From the NCBI GenBank assembly GCA_965652025.1, contig CBFGTM010000002.1, positions 1-64,000 on the forward strand: a stretch of DNA of 64,000 nucleotides, in the 5' to 3' direction. This document shows, one piece after another, positions 38,566 through 46,683 of this stretch; within the stretch, counting starts at the first letter, position 1, and each line of letters begins with the position of its first letter. The position numbers and the translations under genes are program-made. The notes below the pieces were generated by a model. That model saw only the letters and a list, made by a program, of their open reading frames with translations, made no database searches and was not told the origin of the DNA. The DNA comes from CAVVWJ01 sp965652025. Lineage in GTDB: Bacteria; Gemmatimonadota; Gemmatimonadetes; Gemmatimonadales; GWC2-71-9.

Positions 38566-40850
38566 GCGCTCTCCCATTCACGTTCCAACCCGGCATACGC
38601 AACCAGCAGCTGCTTGGTCCCCACTTCCTTGTCATCGAACGCGACCGAGACCTTGAGGTCCCGTCCAGTCCCAATGAGTCCCTGAATGGTTCCGCTGCCG
38701 AATCGGCGGTGGCGTACCCGTTCGCCTTTGACGTAGCGCGGACTGTCTTGGGATGCCTCCTCGGCCGGGAGGCGGGGGGGCGGCGGGACCGGGGGGCCGT
38801 CGCGGGTGGAATAGGACCGCACGCCTCGGTTCCACTGCCCTGCCGCCCCACTGCCCCGCTGCCCCGCCGACCAATCCGGTGCCCACAGTGAAGTCGTGCG
38901 CCGCTCCTCCACGATGCCGGGTGGGAGTGCCTTGAGGAAGCGAGAGGCAATGCCGGGCCGGAGCTCGCCGCCGCGGCGACGAGCGCGGGCCCAGGTCAAG
39001 TACAACTTATCCTTGGCCCGGGTCAGCCCCACGTAGCACAGCCGGCGCTCTTCCTCCAGACCGGCGGCCTGCTCTTCCGCCCGGGCCAGCGGGAAGAGTC
39101 CATGCTCCAACCCGGTCAGTACCACCACCGGCCATTCCAGCCCCTTGGCAGTGTGCAGCGTCATCAGGGTAACGCCCTCTTCCTCGCCGATCACGGTGTC
39201 GGCCGAGGAGAGCAGCGCCGCCTCGGCCAGGAACCGCTCCAGGGGAGTGCCCGACTCGTCCTCGGCGGGGGTGACCTCCTCCGACCAGTTAGCCGCACTG
39301 GCCACGAGCTCACGAACGTTCTCCCAACGATCGGCGCCCTCCGGCCCTTCTACCAGGAGAACTGCCTCGTAGTTGATGGTATGGATAATGTGTTCCAGCA
39401 GGTCGGCCGGAGCGAGGTGCTGGAGCCGAGTCGCCGTATCGATGACCTCGGCGAATTTCCGGAATGACTCGCGGACATTGGGGCGCAATTCCGGAATCCG
39501 GTCTGCAATCCGGGCGGTCTCGAGCAGGGGCTTGCCCCACTGGGACGCAAACCGGTCGAGCGTGGCCAGGCTGGTTTCGCCCAGGCCGCGGCGGGGAACC
39601 CCAACGGCTCGGAGGAAGGCTTCGTTGTCCGCCGGGTTGGCGACCAGCCGGAGATAGGCCAGCAGGTCCTTCACCTCCCGGCGCTCGTAGAAGCTGATGG
39701 CGCCGATCAACCGATAGGGAACCCCAGCCCGCCGGAACGCCTCCTCCAGGGCACGGGATTGGGCATTGGTGCGATACAGCACGGCCATTTCGCTGTAGCT
39801 CCAATCGGAGGCCGCGCTTCGCTTCTGCAGCTCCCGAACCACCCATTCGGCCTCATCTCGCTCATCCGCGGCGGCCACCAGCGTGACCAGCTCGCCACCC
39901 CGGCGTCGAGTGGTCAGGGTCTTTCCGATCCGCCCGCTGTTTTCCGCGATGACCCCGTTGGCCGCGTCCAGCACTATTTGGGTGGACCGGTAGTTTTCCT
40001 CCAGGCGAATCAGCTTGGCACCGGGAAAGTCTTTCAGGAAATCCTGCATGTTCCGCACGTCCGCTCCGCGCCAGCCATAGATAGACTGGTCGTCATCACC
40101 CACCGCGCAGACGTTGCCATGAGCACCCAACAGGCGGATGAGCTGATACTGCGCCCGGTTGGTGTCCTGGAACTCGTCCACCAGGATATAGCTGAACCGG
40201 TTCTGATATGCCCGCAGCCGATCGGGGTGCTCCCGAAAGAGCGTCAGCGGATGGAGCAGCAGATCGTCAAAATCCATTGCATTCGCCGCCTTTAAGGTCG
40301 GTCCCAGCGCGGCGTACACCTCGGCCGAGACCTGCGCCAGCCGGTCGAACGAACCGCCGCTTGCCAGCTCGGACGGAGGCATCATCCGGTTCTTGGCAGC
40401 GGAGATTACCGACTGTACCGCCCGAGGCGGGAATAGTTTGGTCGAGTGGCCCTGCTGCTCCATCAATCGCTTGATTACGCTGATCCGATCGTCTTCATCG
40501 TAGATCGTGAACTGGCGGGTGAAGCCCAGGAGCTGGGCCTCGCGCCGAAGCAGGCGGGCGGACAGCGAGTGAAAGGTCCCGATCCAGAGGCCCGCAGGGT
40601 TGCGGTTCAACAGCCGGCCGATGCGGTCCTTCATCTCGCCCGCGGCCTTGTTGGTGAACGTCACCGCGAAGATTCGCTCCGGCGGCACGGCATGCTTGTC
40701 GATCAGGGCGGCTATCCGCATGGTCAAGACCCGGGTCTTCCCCGAGCCAGCGCCCGCCAGGACCAGGAGCGGCCCTTGGACGTGCCCGACCGCCTCCCGC
40801 TGGGCGGGATTCAGGGCCAGGTCCAACTCGGGCGAGGAGGCTTCGATCAC
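38562..40850 (-). CDS. pcrA: ATP-dependent DNA helicase PcrA/UvrD
   Basis: 762 aa. Start is a GTG at 40850 overlapping the kinase stop (GTGA). Q-motif LNPAQREAV, Walker A AGAGSGKT (Lys38), TFTNKAAGEM, VDEFQDTNRAQY, GDDDQSIYGWRGAD, LEENYRSTQ and TLHTAKGLEWPVVVLTG cover SF1A motifs. It unwinds DNA 3'-5' in repair. The C-terminal linker (~residues 660-710) carries an octamer-tract peptide AGQRGSGAAGQ and a proline run, then the usual tudor-like end (VRHRRFGSGTIQGL). Confidence 0.96.
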   Translation of the reverse strand: MIEASSPELDLALNPAQREAVGHVQGPLLVLAGAGSGKTRVLTMRIAALIDKHAVPPERIFAVTFTNKAAGEMKDRIGRLLNRNPAGLWIGTFHSLSARLLRREAQLLGFTRQFTIYDEDDRISVIKRLMEQQGHSTKLFPPRAVQSVISAAKNRMMPPSELASGGSFDRLAQVSAEVYAALGPTLKAANAMDFDDLLLHPLTLFREHPDRLRAYQNRFSYILVDEFQDTNRAQYQLIRLLGAHGNVCAVGDDDQSIYGWRGADVRNMQDFLKDFPGAKLIRLEENYRSTQIVLDAANGVIAENSGRIGKTLTTRRRGGELVTLVAAADERDEAEWVVRELQKRSAASDWSYSEMAVLYRTNAQSRALEEAFRRAGVPYRLIGAISFYERREVKDLLAYLRLVANPADNEAFLRAVGVPRRGLGETSLATLDRFASQWGKPLLETARIADRIPELRPNVRESFRKFAEVIDTATRLQHLAPADLLEHIIHTINYEAVLLVEGPEGADRWENVRELVASAANWSEEVTPAEDESGTPLERFLAEAALLSSADTVIGEEEGVTLMTLHTAKGLEWPVVVLTGLEHGLFPLARAEEQAAGLEEERRLCYVGLTRAKDKLYLTWARARRRGGELRPGIASRFLKALPPGIVEERRTTSLWAPDWSAGQRGSGAAGQWNRGVRSYSTRDGPPVPPPPRLPAEEASQDSPRYVKGERVRHRRFGSGTIQGLIGTGRDLKVSVAFDDKEVGTKQLLVAYAGLEREWESA
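38836..38867. repeat. Octamer repeat tract F (inside pcrA)
   Basis: Four phased 8-mers, G-rich on the minus (coding) strand, consensus GCGGGGCA (two exact copies), in the pcrA C-terminal linker. It encodes the same GQRGSGAAG peptide as tract E in gatA. Confidence 0.85.
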
Positions 40851-42010
40851 ATTTCCCGTCCCGCCAATGGGACTCGAATCAGAAAGCAGGTTCCCCTCTC
40901 GGCTTGTTCCAACATGAGCGCGCCCTGATGGGCGTCCTCTACCACCCGGCGCGAAAGCGCCAGTCCGATTCCCCATCCACCGCGCTTGGTGGTGATGCCC
41001 GGCTCGAAGAGTGTCCGCCGGAGCTCCTTGGCGACGCCGGGTCCATCATCGATGACACGGATGTTACCCATCTGCTCTTCGGCGCCGACCCGCAGGATAA
41101 TCGTTCCACTGCGGCCCTGCAGCGCGTCGATGGCATTCTTCACCAGTGACTCAAGCGCCCACTCGAGCAACACCGGATCGCCCAGGACGGTAGGGCCGGC
41201 TCCGGCCGCCTCCACCCGAAGCTCGATCGGATTGGCATGCCGGGGCAGTCGAGGCCGAAAGTAGCCGGCGACGCGGTCGGCCAGGGCACCGAGCCCGATG
41301 GGCTCGCGCTTGGCCGGATTGCCGATCCGCTCGAATCTTTGCGCGACCCGATCCAGCCGCTCGGCATCGGCGGACAGGTGGTCGGCCAGATCGGGCGGTG
41401 GGGTTGCCCGGGAGCGGACCCGCTCGATCCAGCCTTGGAGGCTGGTGAGCGGGGTACCCATCTGATGCGCGGCCTCGCGCGCCATCGCCACCCAGAGCCG
41501 GTCTCGCTGGGCCGACATGGCACTGCGATAGGCAAACACCGCAACGGCAACCATGACCGCTATAGTGAGTCCCTGGAGCACAGCCAGTGCAATCAAATTG
41601 CGCTGCGCCGGCAAGGGGCCGTAGTGCACCATACCGATAGCGGCATCACTGATCGGAGGATTCTGCCGGTCGAGCCGCTCGGCGTACAGTTTGACCCGGG
41701 GATCATCCAGCGCGGCCTCGAACGGCAGATTGGCCGCTGCGGTGACCTTCCCCGACCCGTCGGTGACCACCAGTGGCAACCCCAAAGACCGGACCTGCTC
41801 TCCCAGCCGCAGCAGCGCCTCGGCTTCGGCGCCGGGCCGGGGATCGTTCAGGCCACCGAACACACCGGAATAGAGCCGGCTGGTCGCTGTTGCATCGGCT
41901 TGGAAGTGGCGGAAAATGAGAACGCCGGTACCCAGACTCAAGCCGGCCAGCAAGGCCACCGATGCCGCCACCATCGTAGGGGCGAGCCGCTGCAGCCGCT
42001 CGCTACGCAC
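40847..42010 (-). CDS. Sensor histidine kinase
   Basis: 387 aa. Two membrane helices (~11-33 and ~140-160) flank an ~105-residue extracytoplasmic sensor domain. The H-box is AREAAHQMGTPLTSLQGW with His182, then ALESLVKNAIDAL (N-box), VIDDGPGV (G1) and GGWGIGLALSRRVVEDAHQG (G2). All kinase motifs are intact. No response regulator is adjacent, so it is an orphan here. It overlaps serS by 8 nt and pcrA by 4 nt. Confidence 0.92.
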   Translation of the reverse strand: MRSERLQRLAPTMVAASVALLAGLSLGTGVLIFRHFQADATATSRLYSGVFGGLNDPRPGAEAEALLRLGEQVRSLGLPLVVTDGSGKVTAAANLPFEAALDDPRVKLYAERLDRQNPPISDAAIGMVHYGPLPAQRNLIALAVLQGLTIAVMVAVAVFAYRSAMSAQRDRLWVAMAREAAHQMGTPLTSLQGWIERVRSRATPPPDLADHLSADAERLDRVAQRFERIGNPAKREPIGLGALADRVAGYFRPRLPRHANPIELRVEAAGAGPTVLGDPVLLEWALESLVKNAIDALQGRSGTIILRVGAEEQMGNIRVIDDGPGVAKELRRTLFEPGITTKRGGWGIGLALSRRVVEDAHQGALMLEQAERGTCFLIRVPLAGREM

Positions 42011-43286
42011 GTGGGGTCAAGCGCTCGACACCGAGATACGGCACCAGCGCCTCAGGCACGCGTATCGATCCGTCAGCGGCTTGGTTATTCTCCAGGAGCG
42101 CAATGATGGTGCGGGGGAACGCGACGCCAGAGGCGTTCAGGGTATGCACCAATTCTGGCTTGGCCTTGGGCGCTGGCCGATACCGAATGTTCGCGCGGCG
42201 GGCCTGAAAATCGGTGAAGGTGCTGGAGCTGGAGACCTCGAGCCAGGCGCCAACCCCGGCGGCCCACACTTCGATGTCGTAAGTGCGTGCGCTGGCAAAC
42301 CCGGTGTCGCCGGCAGCCAGCTCGACCACCCGGTATGGCAAGCCGAGCCGCTGCAGCACCGCTTCGGCGTGGCCGGTCATACGCTCGTGCTCGGCTGGAG
42401 AATCCTCCGGGCGCGAAATACGCACCAGCTCCACCTTGTCGAACTGGTGCACCCGGATCAGGCCCCGGGTGTCCTTGCCGTGAGAGAACGCCTCCCGGCG
42501 GAAACACGGGGTGAAGGCCACATAGGCCAGGGGCAGGTCCTTGCTCTCCAGGATCTCGTCTCGATGAATGTTGGTGACCGGCACCTCGGCCGTAGGAATC
42601 AGGAAGAGGTCGTCCGCAGGAACGGCATAGACCTCTTCCGCAAACTTGGGCAATTGACCCGTACCGGTCAGGGTTGCCCGACTGACCAAGTACGGCGGTG
42701 CCACCTCCAGATAGCCGTGCTCTCGAGTATGCAGATCCAGCATGAACCCCGCGAGCGCCCGCACCAGCCTGGCTCCCCACCCTGTTAAAAGAGGGAAACC
42801 GGACCCGGTGATTTTGACCCCGCCGGGCAGATCGAGGAGCCCAAGGGACTCTCCCAGCTCCCAGTGAGGCTTGGGCGCGAAGTTCAGGTTTGGAGGCACA
42901 CCCCAGGACCGCAGAACCCGATTGGCCGAGGCGTCGCCCTCGGGCACCTCGTCCACCGGAAGGTTGGGAATGGCCAGCGCTTGTTGATCGAGTGTTGCCT
43001 CGAGGTCCCGGAGTTCCAGGTCCAGCGTCCGCACCTCGTCGCCGGAGATCCTCAGCCGCTCCATCAGATCCTCGGCTGACTCCTTGGCACGCTTCCGCCG
43101 GGCCACTTCATCGCTGGCAGCATTGCGCTCGGCTTTCAGCGCCTCCGCCCGTACCAGCAGATCTCGCCGGCGGCGATCCAGGTCGAGCAGCGCGTCGATC
43201 GCCGGCCCCAGCGATTCATCTCCCCGGCGAAGCAGAATGGCCCGGGTGCCGGCGGGATCCTGACGAAGACGCTTGATGTCGATCAC
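42003..43286 (-). CDS. serS: Serine-tRNA ligase
   Basis: 427 aa. N-terminal coiled-coil arm (residues ~30-100, RRRDLLVRAEALKAERNAAS), class II motif 2 FRREAFSHGKDTRGLIRVHQFDKVE, and motif 3 TLNASGVAFPRTIIALLENNQ. It charges tRNA-Ser, and also tRNA-Sec as the first step to selenocysteine, which links it with the selC-type gene in the window. Confidence 0.97.
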   Translation of the reverse strand: MIDIKRLRQDPAGTRAILLRRGDESLGPAIDALLDLDRRRRDLLVRAEALKAERNAASDEVARRKRAKESAEDLMERLRISGDEVRTLDLELRDLEATLDQQALAIPNLPVDEVPEGDASANRVLRSWGVPPNLNFAPKPHWELGESLGLLDLPGGVKITGSGFPLLTGWGARLVRALAGFMLDLHTREHGYLEVAPPYLVSRATLTGTGQLPKFAEEVYAVPADDLFLIPTAEVPVTNIHRDEILESKDLPLAYVAFTPCFRREAFSHGKDTRGLIRVHQFDKVELVRISRPEDSPAEHERMTGHAEAVLQRLGLPYRVVELAAGDTGFASARTYDIEVWAAGVGAWLEVSSSSTFTDFQARRANIRYRPAPKAKPELVHTLNASGVAFPRTIIALLENNQAADGSIRVPEALVPYLGVERLTPRA

Positions 43287-43289
43287 GCT

Positions 43290-43841
43290 TCAGCGATCGG
43301 GAAGGCCGGGCTCCAGGCCCCTGAAGCCGCAGTTATCGTTGGTGAGAATCCGGAAACTGACGGTCCGCGCGACATCGTCGAACGAGACCACCTCGAGCTT
43401 GGCGTACTTGGGAAGACCCAGCGAGGTGCAGGTGACCCGGCCACGAACCACGTAGCGCTCCCCCACGGCGATGGGTATGGCCTGGTCGGTGGTGTACCCA
43501 TCACTGGGAGCGACTGTGATCGCCTCGAAGGTTTCGCTGCGGATCTGGAAACCCGGCTTGACGCTCACGGTCGCGTCGATGCCCATGACCGCACGGGGAA
43601 GAAAGACGTGGCGACCGTCAGGCTCCAGATTGTAGGCAAAATCGAAGTCGGTAAAGAGATCGGTGCGCACCCGACGGCTACCCTCGAGCGAGTAGGCGCT
43701 GGGGGTCGTCACCGGGGTTCCCTGCAAGGCGTACAGCGTATCGCTCCGTTCCCCGTTGGTGATCGTCGGGTCGGGGAGCCCGTCGTCATCGCCACACGCC
43801 GTTAGCGCCAGCACCGTTAAACAGATCAGTAATGGTCTCAT
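43290..43841 (-). CDS. Hypothetical lipoprotein
   Basis: 183 aa from the ATG at 43841. The signal peptide ends in the lipobox LTAC, followed by an Asp-rich linker (GDDDGLPDP). The rest is beta-rich with no recognised domain; two later cysteines (CTSLGL and NDNCGF) could form a disulfide. It ends 3 nt before serS. The first 20 codons of the longer open frame have no supporting signal. Confidence 0.7.
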   Translation of the reverse strand: MRPLLICLTVLALTACGDDDGLPDPTITNGERSDTLYALQGTPVTTPSAYSLEGSRRVRTDLFTDFDFAYNLEPDGRHVFLPRAVMGIDATVSVKPGFQIRSETFEAITVAPSDGYTTDQAIPIAVGERYVVRGRVTCTSLGLPKYAKLEVVSFDDVARTVSFRILTNDNCGFRGLEPGLPDR

Positions 43842-43950
43842 GGATTCGGGAAGGTTAAGCGTCACGCAGGGCGGAATCAACATGTTTTTGCTTGACTTCA
43901 ATTGGGCCTACTCTCTACGTTCGGGAGCCTTTTCCTGCCGAGGAACCTGC

Positions 43951-44304
43951 ATGGCCAGTCTCAACGAGGTGGTGCGCAGCTTGGCGCAGCGGACCGGCGT
44001 TCAGGGTGTCCTGCTGCTGAGTGGCGACGGCCTCCCGATCGAGCAGTCCGCTCGAGGAGCGCTCGACGCGGAATCGCTCGCGGCGCTCACTGCCACGCTG
44101 GTGCAACATGCCGGTCGGCTCGGCGCCGGCTCGGCACAGGGGGCGCTCAAGACGGCTGTCTTCGAATTTGAGCGGGGACTCCTCGTTGTGGCACAGGTCG
44201 GAGCGGGAGATTGTCTGGCGATCGTCGCCGCACCCGATGCGGATATCGGGCCCCTGCTCTACGACCTCCGTCAGCATCGCCCCGCCCTGGCAGCGTTGTT
44301 ATAA
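43951..44304 (+). CDS. Roadblock/LC7 domain protein
   Basis: 117 aa from the ATG at 43951, preceded by GAGG. LNEVVRSLAQRTGVQGVLLLSGDGLPIEQ and the FEFERGLLVVAQVGAGDCLAIVA region fit the roadblock/LC7 (MglB-like) fold. Such proteins regulate small Ras-like GTPases or act as scaffolds. No MglA-type GTPase is nearby. An octamer repeat tract begins 2 nt after its stop. Confidence 0.8.
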   Translation: MASLNEVVRSLAQRTGVQGVLLLSGDGLPIEQSARGALDAESLAALTATLVQHAGRLGAGSAQGALKTAVFEFERGLLVVAQVGAGDCLAIVAAPDADIGPLLYDLRQHRPALAALL

Positions 44305-44305
44305 G

Positions 44306-44337
44306 GCTGGGACGCGGGTAAGCAGGTAGGAGGGTAA
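44306..44337. repeat. Octamer repeat tract G (roadblock-manC intergenic, left arm)
   Basis: Four phased 8-mers, G-rich on plus, of the form GCGGGTAA / GAGGGTAA, starting just after the roadblock stop codon. Paired in inverted orientation with tract H 112 bp downstream. Confidence 0.82.
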
Positions 44338-44360
44338 GTCATACCATCCTTTGGACTGCA

Positions 44361-44389
44361 GGTACAACGGGCTTCGTATTTCCTATAAA
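44361..44389 (+). promoter_or_regulatory. Candidate manC promoter between the inverted repeat tracts
   Basis: -35 GGTACA (3 of 6), 17-nt spacer, -10 TATAAA (5 of 6), in an unusually A/T-rich stretch for this window. About 97 nt before the manC start. Confidence 0.45.
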
Positions 44390-44449
44390 TTTCCCTGCCG
44401 CCGAATTACCCAACTAGCACCGGAGCGCTGTCATCGCGATGTCTCGCGC

Positions 44450-44481
44450 TTACCCGCGTACCCGCTTACTCACGTACCCGC
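44450..44481. repeat. Octamer repeat tract H (manC leader, right arm)
   Basis: Four phased 8-mers, G-rich on minus, consensus GCGGGTAC (two exact copies) with GCGGGTAA and a GTGAGTAA copy. It ends four bases before the manC ATG, so it covers the place of the ribosome binding site. Confidence 0.85.
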
Positions 44482-44485
44482 CTCT

Positions 44486-45517
44486 ATGAGATGGGCTGTC
44501 ATTCTCGCGGGCGGCTCCGGCACCCGGTTCTGGCCCCTCAGTACACCAGAGCATCCCAAACAGCTGCTCCCGCTTACCGGATCCACCTCAACAGCTGAGG
44601 AGGCGGTAGATCGGCTCGCCGGCCTGATCCCCCGCGAGCGCATCTTGATCGTTACCGGGGCCGCGGTGGCCCCGCGGCTCCAGGAGAAACTGAAGCTCTC
44701 CCCCGACAACGTGCTGGTCGAGCCTCGGGCCGCATCGACCGCGCCCGCGCTGATCTGGGCTACCTCTGAAGCTCAGCGCCGGGACTCCGACGCCGAAGTG
44801 CTGTCGCTTCACGCGGACTGGGCTGTCGGCGATGCCGCTGCGTTTCGCCGCACCGCGGATGCCGCTCTGCTGACCGCCCGGCAGTACCAGCGGCTGGTCA
44901 CCGTGGGTGTAGTGCCCTCTCGCCCCGAGACCGGCTACGGCTACATCGTGCCGGGTCCCCCCTTGGGTGATGGCGCCCGAATGGTAGCGCGGTTCTCGGA
45001 GAAGCCCGACGCGGCGACCGCGCTGGATCTGATGGCGGCGGGAGCACTCTGGAACAGCGGTCTCTTCGCCTGGACCGCGGAACGGCTGCTTCAGGAGACC
45101 GCGGCCCATATGCCTGAGGTAGCCCCCCACCTGCCGGCGCTTCACTCGGGAGACGTGGATCGCTTCTTTCGAGAGGTAACGCCGATCTCGATCGACGTCG
45201 GACTGCTGGAGCGGAGCGAAGCTGTGGCCGTGGTGAGCGGGTCGTTTGCCTGGGACGACATCGGGACCTGGCAGGCACTGACCCGGGTACGACCCAAGGA
45301 CCCCAATGGAAACGTCGTGATCGGCCGGGGTTTCATGCACAACTCGACCGACTGCGTGGTCTGGGCCGAACGCGATATGGTAGTCTTGAGCGGGGTCCAG
45401 GATCTTGTCGTGGTGCAGGCCAACGGACGCATACTGGTGATGCCGGCCGAACATGCCGCCTCGATGAAGCAGCTCCTGGATGCTCTTCCACCCGAGATCC
45501 GCGACACCCACTCTTGA
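44486..45517 (+). CDS. manC: Mannose-1-phosphate guanylyltransferase
   Basis: 343 aa from the ATG at 44486. MRWAVILAGGSGTRFWPLS is the nucleotidyltransferase pyrophosphorylase motif, FSEKPDAATALDLM and WNSGLFAW follow, and SFAWDDIGTWQAL is the mannose-type signature. It makes GDP-mannose for surface polysaccharides. No isomerase domain is fused. The longer open frame upstream is only the translated octamer tract. The TTG of the next gene overlaps its stop (TTGA). Confidence 0.93.
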   Translation: MRWAVILAGGSGTRFWPLSTPEHPKQLLPLTGSTSTAEEAVDRLAGLIPRERILIVTGAAVAPRLQEKLKLSPDNVLVEPRAASTAPALIWATSEAQRRDSDAEVLSLHADWAVGDAAAFRRTADAALLTARQYQRLVTVGVVPSRPETGYGYIVPGPPLGDGARMVARFSEKPDAATALDLMAAGALWNSGLFAWTAERLLQETAAHMPEVAPHLPALHSGDVDRFFREVTPISIDVGLLERSEAVAVVSGSFAWDDIGTWQALTRVRPKDPNGNVVIGRGFMHNSTDCVVWAERDMVVLSGVQDLVVVQANGRILVMPAEHAASMKQLLDALPPEIRDTHS

Positions 45518-46683
45518 CCGCCCTCTACCTGCTCGAGCCGGAAACGCCGGGTACCGCGTGGGCACCATTCACCGGTGTTCGACCGGTCGCCGAGCTCAGG
45601 GCCGGGGTATGGCGAATTCGGGAGCGGTGGGAAGCTGCGGTTGGCAACGACGCTTCTGCGCTGCTCGGGGATCACACAGCCGGATTTGCCGAAGGTGATG
45701 AGCCCTCAGTCCAACCGCCCTCCACCATCGAAGGTCCCGCTGTCGTGGCGGCTTCCTGGTTCGCTCCGACTGGAGTTCCGGTGTCACCCGGGAGCGGCGT
45801 ACGCCGGCTGACCCACCGGGGCGAAACCGTAGGCTGGGTCGTGGCGGCTGGAGAAGGCTGGAGCGGGCCTCATGACAAGGGACCAGCTCAGGAGATTGAT
45901 GGAGTCCTCTTGCGAGGGACCTACGATCTGCTCACTGCACTGGAACAGCTGCTGCCGGCCGATTGTACCGACTTCCTCGTCGCCCCTCACCCTGGGGTGC
46001 CGGAAGGCAGCCTAGTGTTGGGTGATCCGGCCCACCTCATCTGCCTGGGCGCGAGCGTGGAGCCGGGAGTGGTGTTTGACCTGCGGCAGGGTGCCGTGGT
46101 GCTGGACCAGGGCTCCGAGGTGCGAAGCGGCACCCGATTGGAGGGACCCATCTATGTAGGACCGGGTACCAGGGTCCTGGGAGGCTTCCTCAGGGGATCG
46201 GTGTTTGGGCCTGAGTGCAGAGTGCGTGGCGAAATATCCGCCAGCGTTTTCCTGGGATTTGCCAATAAGAGTCACGATGGCTTCGTCGGTCACAGCATAA
46301 TCGGTCAGTGGGTGAACCTGGGCGCCGGCACGACCACCTCGAATCTCAAGAACACCTACGGGCCGGTGCGGCTGGAAGTCGATGGGGAACGCATCGAGAC
46401 TGGCCGACAGAACCTGGGAAGCTTGATCGGGGACCACGCCAAGACGGCAATTGGGACCATGCTGGGAACCGGCACTGTCATTTCAGCGGGTGCCAATGTG
46501 TTCGGCCCCGCCATGCCACCGAAGTTCGTGCCGCCCTTTGCCTGGGGATGTGTCGGCACCGAGCGGATGTCGGAAGACGGATTCCTGCGCATTGCGGAGC
46601 GGGTCATGGGGCGGCGGAACGTGGTCTTCTCAGTGGATCGGCGGGAATCATTGCGGCGCGCGTATCAGCGGAGCACTCGGTGA
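45514..46683 (+). CDS. GlmU-like sugar nucleotidyltransferase/acyltransferase
   Basis: 389 aa. The N-terminal ~190 residues are a divergent nucleotidyltransferase-like domain; residues ~200-370 form a left-handed beta-helix with hexapeptide repeats (GSEVRSGTRLEGPIYVGPG, FLGFANKSHDGFVGHSIIGQ, GAGTTTSNLKNTYGPV). The NxGAGTxxSNxKN pattern matches the alternative GlmU family described from Bacteroidetes. The likely product is UDP-GlcNAc, but the N-terminal active site is not obvious. TTG start coupled to manC. Confidence 0.8.
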   Translation: MTALYLLEPETPGTAWAPFTGVRPVAELRAGVWRIRERWEAAVGNDASALLGDHTAGFAEGDEPSVQPPSTIEGPAVVAASWFAPTGVPVSPGSGVRRLTHRGETVGWVVAAGEGWSGPHDKGPAQEIDGVLLRGTYDLLTALEQLLPADCTDFLVAPHPGVPEGSLVLGDPAHLICLGASVEPGVVFDLRQGAVVLDQGSEVRSGTRLEGPIYVGPGTRVLGGFLRGSVFGPECRVRGEISASVFLGFANKSHDGFVGHSIIGQWVNLGAGTTTSNLKNTYGPVRLEVDGERIETGRQNLGSLIGDHAKTAIGTMLGTGTVISAGANVFGPAMPPKFVPPFAWGCVGTERMSEDGFLRIAERVMGRRNVVFSVDRRESLRRAYQRSTR

